Under the pieces are notes generated by a model, which did not search any database, had not been told where the DNA came from, and saw only the letters and a list, made by a program, of their open reading frames with translations. This document shows, piece after piece, positions 59,030 through 64,000 of a stretch of 64,000 nt of DNA. Within the stretch, counting starts at the first letter, position 1; each line of letters begins with the position of its first letter. This stretch comes from Xiphydria camelus (Eukaryota > Arthropoda > Insecta > Hymenoptera > Xiphydriidae), in contig OY783195.1 in the NCBI GenBank assembly GCA_963678675.1, positions 4,660,001-4,724,000 on the forward strand, in the 5' to 3' direction. The position numbers and the translations under genes are program-made.

Positions 59030-60103
59030 AGGTCCAGATACACATGCTAGTTTCGAGCACGCAAGCATGCTTTTTTCCAGGAAGTGCTCCTAGTAGCATG
59101 TGTATCCAAGTCTTGCTCGTTTCGAGCATGCTTAAAATAAGCATGCTCACAAATCGACCGACGGTTGATTTTCGAGCATGCTTCCTGAGGCGGGGGTGAA
59201 AAGGGGAACGCTTATGAGCAAGTGTAAACGGTGTTTGCTAATAAGCATGCTCATATCCGTCGCGTCTAGTCGTGTTCCGTCGTGTCTAGTTGAACCTAAT
59301 AAAAATTTTATTTGAGATGAAAAGGAATTTATTCTCATTGAATAAGACTCTATTTGAATTAGATAAATGTTCTACTAGGTTCGTACTTGATTAAAACGAT
59401 ATGCAAAACATTAATTTAATGTAAATAAACTTTGATTCGATGTAAATAAATGTGTTTATCTCAAATAAATTTTTGTCTTATATATAGGTTTGTATTTAAC
59501 TAGACCTCTTCCCTCAGAGTACTTGATTATGGCGAAAAAAATGTTTCTTTGGGCCAAGTAAATATTCATTAGCTATTACTCTATTTTTGTTTGAATGAAA
59601 GAGACATTGTAATAATTAATATTATATTTACTTGGCCTAACAAAATATTTTTTCCGCCGTAATCAATTATACATTTATTAACTGCAAATAAACTCTTTTC
59701 TCAGTATACAGTATTCAGCGAACAAAGTAATCGCTAAACTGACAAATTTCTAGAAAATCATAAACAGAATCAAGGAATTTTACTTCCAAATTAGACCGTG
59801 ATAAAAATTTAATCGCTGTTTCTCAGAATGTGACATACATTACAAATTATATATCCTCTTTTATCTTTGAGCGCAATAACAAATATTCGCCAGTTGCAGT
59901 TTTTCACGAATTACAGCCTGCCTGCTACAGACAGCCTCCTAGTAAATAGCATGTGTATTCGAGTGCTTCCTTTAAGCATGCTTATTTAGAAGCATGTTTA
60001 AAAGTAGCATGCTCATATCGAGCAAGTGTAGCATTTAAAAGAGCATGGTTTTTTTAAGTATGCTCATAATCATGCTTTTTTACTAGCATGTGTATCTGGA
60101 CCT
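59030..60103. mobile_element. Element with AGGTCCAGATACACATGC ends and AGCATGCT subterminal motifs
   Basis: Ends AGGTCCAGATACACATGCTA and its exact complement (22 bp). Both ends are studded with the palindrome AGCATGCT or AAGCATGC: more than ten sites, concentrated at 59060-59250 and 59940-60090. Subterminal motif clusters like this are typical transposase binding arrays of hAT-like elements. No transposase frame. Another MITE (59512-59703) sits inside. Confidence 0.78.
59512..59703. mobile_element. MITE of the 28.4-kb family, copy 2
   Basis: TATGGCGAAAAAAATG, GGCCAAGTAAATATTCATTA and the right end (GCAAATAAACTCTTTTCTCAG then TA) correspond to 28378-28626. Nested in the 59.03-60.10 kb element, so it is younger than its host. 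Confidence 0.7.
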
Positions 60104-60237
60104 GATACATTCTAATGGACCGACGACGAAAGTCGCGTCGCGTGGTGTGTACGAACGTCCATTAGAATGTATTACGGTAGTCGCCAGGATACTCGAGTCG
60201 TCGGGTATCGGATACCTGCGTAGCGTAGTGTACGAAG

Positions 60238-60694
60238 GGCCTTATGCCGCCCGCAAAGACGGCCACTCGACGTCGCGTTCGGTGGCGGCCCCGAGTGGTT
60301 CATGCCGACCACTGCACGATCACTGTACGCCGCGGCGAGAGGCTCACACCGCCGCTGCAAGCGGTCGGCACCAGATGCTTTGTTTGAGCTAACTTCGATG
60401 CAGTCTATTTCTAAACTTCGACATGGACGCACTTGCTGCATTACACCGCACCGAAAATGTAATGCCTGCGTCGTCTCCTTACTACCAGCAATGCAGCAAG
60501 TGCGTCCATGTCGAAGTTTAGAAATAGACTGCATCGAAGTTAGCTCAAACAAAGCATCTGGTGCCGACCGCTTGCAGCGGCTGTGTGAGCCGCTCATCGC
60601 GGCGTACGGTGGTCCTGCAGTGGTCGGCATGAAACACTCGACGCCGCCACCGAACGCGGCGTCGAGTGGCCGTCTCTGCGGGCGGCCTAAAAGG
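60238..60694. repeat. Large palindrome, about 200-bp arms and 51-base spacer
   Basis: Left arm 60238-60440 and right arm 60492-60694 are inverted copies (GGTGCCGACCGCTTGCAGCG and TAGAAATAGACTGCATCGAA on the right, complements on the left). Mismatches number perhaps 10-15 percent and lie mostly in the outer part. Frames on + and - therefore share the same peptide (KRSAPDALFELTSMQSISKL). A transcript across it would be a long hairpin RNA. Confidence 0.85.
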
Positions 60695-60880
60695 TTGGCT
60701 ACCTGTGTAAGCTGTGCTAAGAAGTTGTACCTTCTCCACCGAGGAGCTAGTCACCTTCCTCGTCAATCGGAGCTCACTGCATCAACCCCCACTAGTTACA
60801 CTGTCACTTCCATCCAACCACTCAGAGCGTACATACAGCACCACCCACGCTATCCCCACTATCTATTTTTAGTTAAAATA

Positions 60881-60912
60881 TATAAATCGCAACCGAATAC
60901 AGTTTAGTCAGT
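60881..60912 (+). promoter_or_regulatory. Core promoter: TATA box and initiator at canonical spacing
   Basis: TATAAA at 60881-60886 and the arthropod initiator TCAGT at 60908-60912 put the initiating A 29 bases from the first T of the TATA box, the standard spacing. The downstream sequence (GTGCAACGAGTGTCACCAAG) looks like an insect 5' UTR. Candidate gene: the uncharacterised + strand gene whose exons begin at 63.5 kb, with two TTAA elements in its first intron. That link is inference. Confidence 0.55.
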
Positions 60913-61094
60913 GTGCAACGAGTGTCACCAAGCGAACAGTGCCTCAGTCAGCATCGTGTATCCAGCGCATTGAGGTAGTAAGACCTTCAACTTGCCATTT
61001 GTTTCACCTAAGTGTATATTCGTTATATTTACGTGACTAGTCAGTTAACTTGCCAACCGAGGCATACCAGTGTAGTGTATCGTATACAGAACAG

Positions 61095-61815
61095 TTAAGG
61101 GAGAAAGCCACTCTGACGACCGGAAAATGTAGCATAACTTTGCGTATTTTTTCTGTTTAAAATAGAAAGCGGGGGGAAAAACTTTTATAACTACATGAAA
61201 GTACATATATTTTAGTATATTTGAAAAAAAGCAATACAAAATATCAATAAATTACACTGTAATACGCGATGCCGTAAAGCTCTTCTGAAAAATCCTTGGC
61301 GCATGGGCGCCATTGCTGTGTCCGAACGGTACATCCAAACCAAAAAAATCAATGATTTCTTTAAACTACATGAGTCTAGCTTCAGTTAAGCGTGCGGTTT
61401 TATAAAAATTTTAATTTTTAACAAAGTAGCGCATGTTTAAAGAAAGAACTTCGAAATTTGTAGAAAAATTGCTCATTTTTTTAATTATATCTCAACAAGT
61501 AATCGCTTAATCGAAAAAATCATACGCTTAACTAGAGATAATTGTCTTATAAATATTCTGTGAAACTTTCAAGGCAATCGGATAAAAATTGACTCAGTTA
61601 TGATGGCGCCCAGTTGGAAAAACGTAGTTTCGAGATAAAAGCCTTTAAGGTCGAGTTCAAGCGTCTGCGCTTACTCGCACAAAACCTTTCATAACTCCAT
61701 CAAATTTTCGAATTTCGGTTTGAGACTTAGGGAATAGATTCTTGAAACCTCGAACATTAAGAAAATGTAAAAAAAATCGATTTTTTGAACATATCACAGT
61801 GGCTTTCCCCCTTAA
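61095..61815. mobile_element. TTAA-flanked element with GGGAGAAAGCCACT ends
   Basis: TTAA at 61095-61098 and 61812-61815. Ends GGGAGAAAGCCACT and AGTGGCTTTCCCCC (one mismatch). The AT-rich interior of 713 bases is non-coding. TTAA duplication suggests mobilisation by a piggyBac-type enzyme. Confidence 0.78.
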
Positions 61816-61927
61816 TTGTAAACCACGGTTAATTTTCACATTACTGTATCTCTTTTATTCGAATACCTATACCGATTAGTAGTAATATAGTAAGTGCAGT
61901 GTCGAATCATTCAACTAACCGCTCGGT

Positions 61928-62943
61928 TTAAGGTATTCCTTGCGCTCAGGAGCGTTTTCTCAATGTGCCACAGGCGGGCCCCTCATAAATCAGTAGTTCT
62001 ACGTCATATAATATACTATAGCCGCGAAGCGAAGCTACTTTTTATATTTCCATTGATTCTTACGAGGTAACGCACACTTGAGCGAAGCGAAGCGACGCTC
62101 GCCTAGATGTGCTTTGACCTTAATAGTGATAATGAATAAAGAAGATAAGGCCCATAAATATTTAAGTTTATTACTTACATTTTCATATATCTGAAAAATA
62201 TTCAAATTTGAAATCTGGCAACGTCGCATCACATGGTTTATGAAATGACAGGAGTACGGCTCTGAATAGAATAATCGTATATCCGTACAGCTCTGAAACC
62301 TCTAATATCCCATAACCTCTATAAATCACTGAATTTAGTGTACTGCGGCCAAATATTGCCGCCAACTCATACTCATCGAAAAGAATTTGAATATCGAAAT
62401 TTCTCCCATTTTTAAAAAATATAATAAAATTAACTTCTATACCATTAGTGCCAGTACCTACAATTCATAACGACAATACTTCTCAGATGGCCACCGGTTT
62501 CGTTAAACGTTGCTTACTGTCGCGCCATCACCCGGCCATGCACGAACGCTATGATGACAGTTGCCAATTCTATTTCAAGTTATATTCTATCGTCAAAACA
62601 CTACGTTTTGCTGTTTACGAACATCAATATCTTTGTCAAACATTCGGTGACCTTATATTTTTATGAACTGAAAAGATTCTATGCAATTTTGTGAAGATAT
62701 GGAAACTGTTTTATTTCATGTGTCATACCTTTAAACATGTAGATGTCGGCATTCAAACGTGGAAAAGTAGATTTTCCGTAAGGTTACATGTTAAATTTTC
62801 AAATTTCAAAATCAACATTCTTTCTTAAATGCCCGGTAACCGGACCTGAAACTTTCCAAAAATAATCTTACGATATTAATTTCCATTCTACACAAAAATT
62901 AGCATTCTCTGCAATGTTTCATCTCGTGCAAGGAATACCTTAA
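61928..62943. mobile_element. TTAA-flanked element with GGTATTCCTTGC ends
   Basis: TTAA at 61928-61931 and 62940-62943. Ends GGTATTCCTTGC and its complement match over 12 bp. A piece of the GCGAAGC repeat (62021-62123) lies inside. The + frame at 62448-62666 has no known domain. Confidence 0.68.
62021..62123. repeat. Fragment of the 58-kb GCGAAGC element, inverted
   Basis: GCCGCGAAGCGAAGCTAC, ATTTCCATTGATTCTTACGA and GCGAAGCGAAGCGACGCTCG then TAGATGTGCTTTGACC end at a TTAA, just like the right end of 58111-59007. Either a short sister copy or a solo end. Confidence 0.75.
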
Positions 62944-63510
62944 TTCCTTCTCACCACGCATTCAAATCAATCGCCGTGAAAGCTCAAAATCCGCCTTGCG
63001 GTATGTTTGGTCAGTAGCCGTGTCAGGAACGAGTGTCAGGTCGAGATGTAACATCGATCGCACGGCGCCGAAACATTTTTAATAATAATTTTACGAATTC
63101 TTACCAATAACTTATCCATTTTATCAGTGCATGAGGAAAAAAGCGTGAAGGCAGGTATTTTCTCATGCACCCTTTTCCCTCGACTCTGTTCCCTTTGATG
63201 TAAAAAATCCTGGCTGTAGTTTAATTTTCGCTCCCTTTTCTTTACATTTTTTACAGGGGTGCTAAAATGGTAAGGGACTTCTGTCACAACTTTAGTATAC
63301 ATTTCATCTTAAATGCCTCCGTCATAACAGGAGTTTATTCTGGGTGATGCTATTTTGATTTTCTTGAAATTTTTCTGTTGGACATAATTTCCGTTCATTC
63401 ATCTCTTATCCTTCCTTTTATTATTTCTTCGCAATTTCTTTCATTTTCATTGGTATCAATTCTAATCCTTGTCAGCATGGATTAGGTTAATTGTATTTTT
63501 TTTTCCCAAG
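62944..63510. other. No exon established; upstream of the right-edge gene
   Basis: AT-rich, intron-like. A micro-exon-like piece (AG, GGGTGCTAAAATG, GTAAGG near 63255-63270) has splice-site form but cannot be supported by reading frame. Confidence 0.35.
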
Positions 63511-64000
63511 GCGAATTACTTCGAGGACCCAGGAAAAGTGGCAAATGTAAGGACATTGTTCTTTTAAGAGTCATAATTGATGATTTATAAATTATCAAAT
63601 ACAATATTCAAGTTTTGGTACTTAATATTAAATTCCTCATCATAGCCAATCTATCAATTGCTGCTTCGGTCTACTGATGGGCAGACAGTAATTGAAGCTT
63701 ACCACACAGAAAAGGAACGATATTTACCCAAAAATATTAGAAATTTATTGAGCCGTATAATTATTAAAGACGAGGTGGAAAGGCAATTCGTAGTTGCTCG
63801 ACGTGATCACGAGCGTGATTACCTAACAGAGTTTCGGTAAATCCTTTTATCTTACAATTTTTTACTTAACTCACAAAATATATTTTATTGTTCGGTCGAT
63901 TATTTTGTAGCATTCCCCCACGAGTTTTTATAACATGGTCGGAGCAAATTGAAAATTTATTCGTCGGTGAAATCAGATGCATCTACTACAGTCCTTACAG
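63511..64000 (+). CDS. Uncharacterised arthropod-type protein, three internal exons, continues past the window
   Basis: Seen: exons 63511-63546, 63646-63836 and 63911-64000 have AG acceptors and GT donors (GTAAGG, GTAAAT), and phases agree at both joins. The first gives ANYFEDPGKVAN. The second gives PIYQLLLRSTDGQTVIEAYH, an Arg/Lys-rich helix segment (LPKNIRNLLSRIIIKDEVER) and RDHERDYLTEF. The split Arg codon leads into the third, IPPRVFITWSEQIENLFVGE then IRCIYYSPY. The pattern of a short helix pair followed by a Trp/Phe segment and YYxPY resembles uncharacterised insect proteins I recall without a name; no function is known to me. The first exon is the least certain. It may be transcribed from the 60.9-kb promoter. 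Confidence 0.6.

Larger units (their letters stand above)
58060..60242. mobile_element. Host palindrome split by at least two transposons
   Basis: The right arm (60157-60242) is intact and reads GTCCATTAGAATGTATTACG to GCGTAGTGTACGAAGGGCC. The left arm is its complement in three pieces: 58065-58110, 59004-59029 and 60104-60120. The pieces become contiguous when the 58.1-59.0 and 59.03-60.10 kb insertions are removed. The centre lies near 60121-60156. Undisrupted it would be a fold-back of about 220 bases. Confidence 0.75.

Noticed and set aside
60172..60907. Two frames of 152 and 201 codons sharing a peptide on opposite strands
   Set aside because: The shared peptide results from the palindrome; the frames show no known domain and are mirror copies of repeat DNA.

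Overview
The window is eukaryotic nuclear DNA. Its genes are split by short GT-AG introns, there are no operons, and most of the length is non-coding DNA packed with small inverted-repeat transposons. CpG is not depleted and many blocks are CpG-rich. That, the compact gene structures and the type of repeats suggest an arthropod, most likely a hymenopteran insect (inference). The kingdom-level call is firm; the order-level call is not.

Left end, 1-8.1 kb: two genes lie tail to tail. The last four exons of an NSUN4-type mitochondrial rRNA m5C methyltransferase run on the + strand to a stop at 1154-1156. A complete nine-exon SLC17-family anion/phosphate transporter (514 codons plus stop) runs on the - strand from an ATG at 8092 to a stop at 1849. 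Every splice junction in both genes could be placed with matching phase. The first SLC17 intron is about 3.1 kb and holds a decayed Tyr/Gly-rich reading frame and a dispersed repeat.

Middle, 8.1-60.7 kb: I could not establish a protein-coding gene here. Long open frames in CpG-rich blocks look like by-products of base composition. The region holds many MITEs and fold-back elements. Several families occur at least twice, so insertions can be dated relative to each other. One MITE (38014-38206) and one mariner-like element (50488-51494) sit inside repeats whose other copies preserve the empty site, showing TA target duplications directly. A 745-bp PIF/Harbinger deletion derivative (21942-22686) keeps the N-termini of both Harbinger genes and a TAA duplication. 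A duplicated module with palindromic CRE sites, CCAAT boxes and GC boxes lies at 17.0-17.2 kb.

Right end, 58-64 kb: a layered palindrome (58.06-60.24 kb) has at least two other transposons inserted into one arm. It is followed by a second palindrome of about 457 bp, a TATA/initiator core promoter at 60881-60912, and two TTAA-flanked elements. At the edge, three short phase-compatible exons on the + strand belong to an uncharacterised gene that continues past the window. The 60.9-kb promoter may be its own (inference).

No tRNA, rRNA, CRISPR array or complete transposase gene was found by eye.
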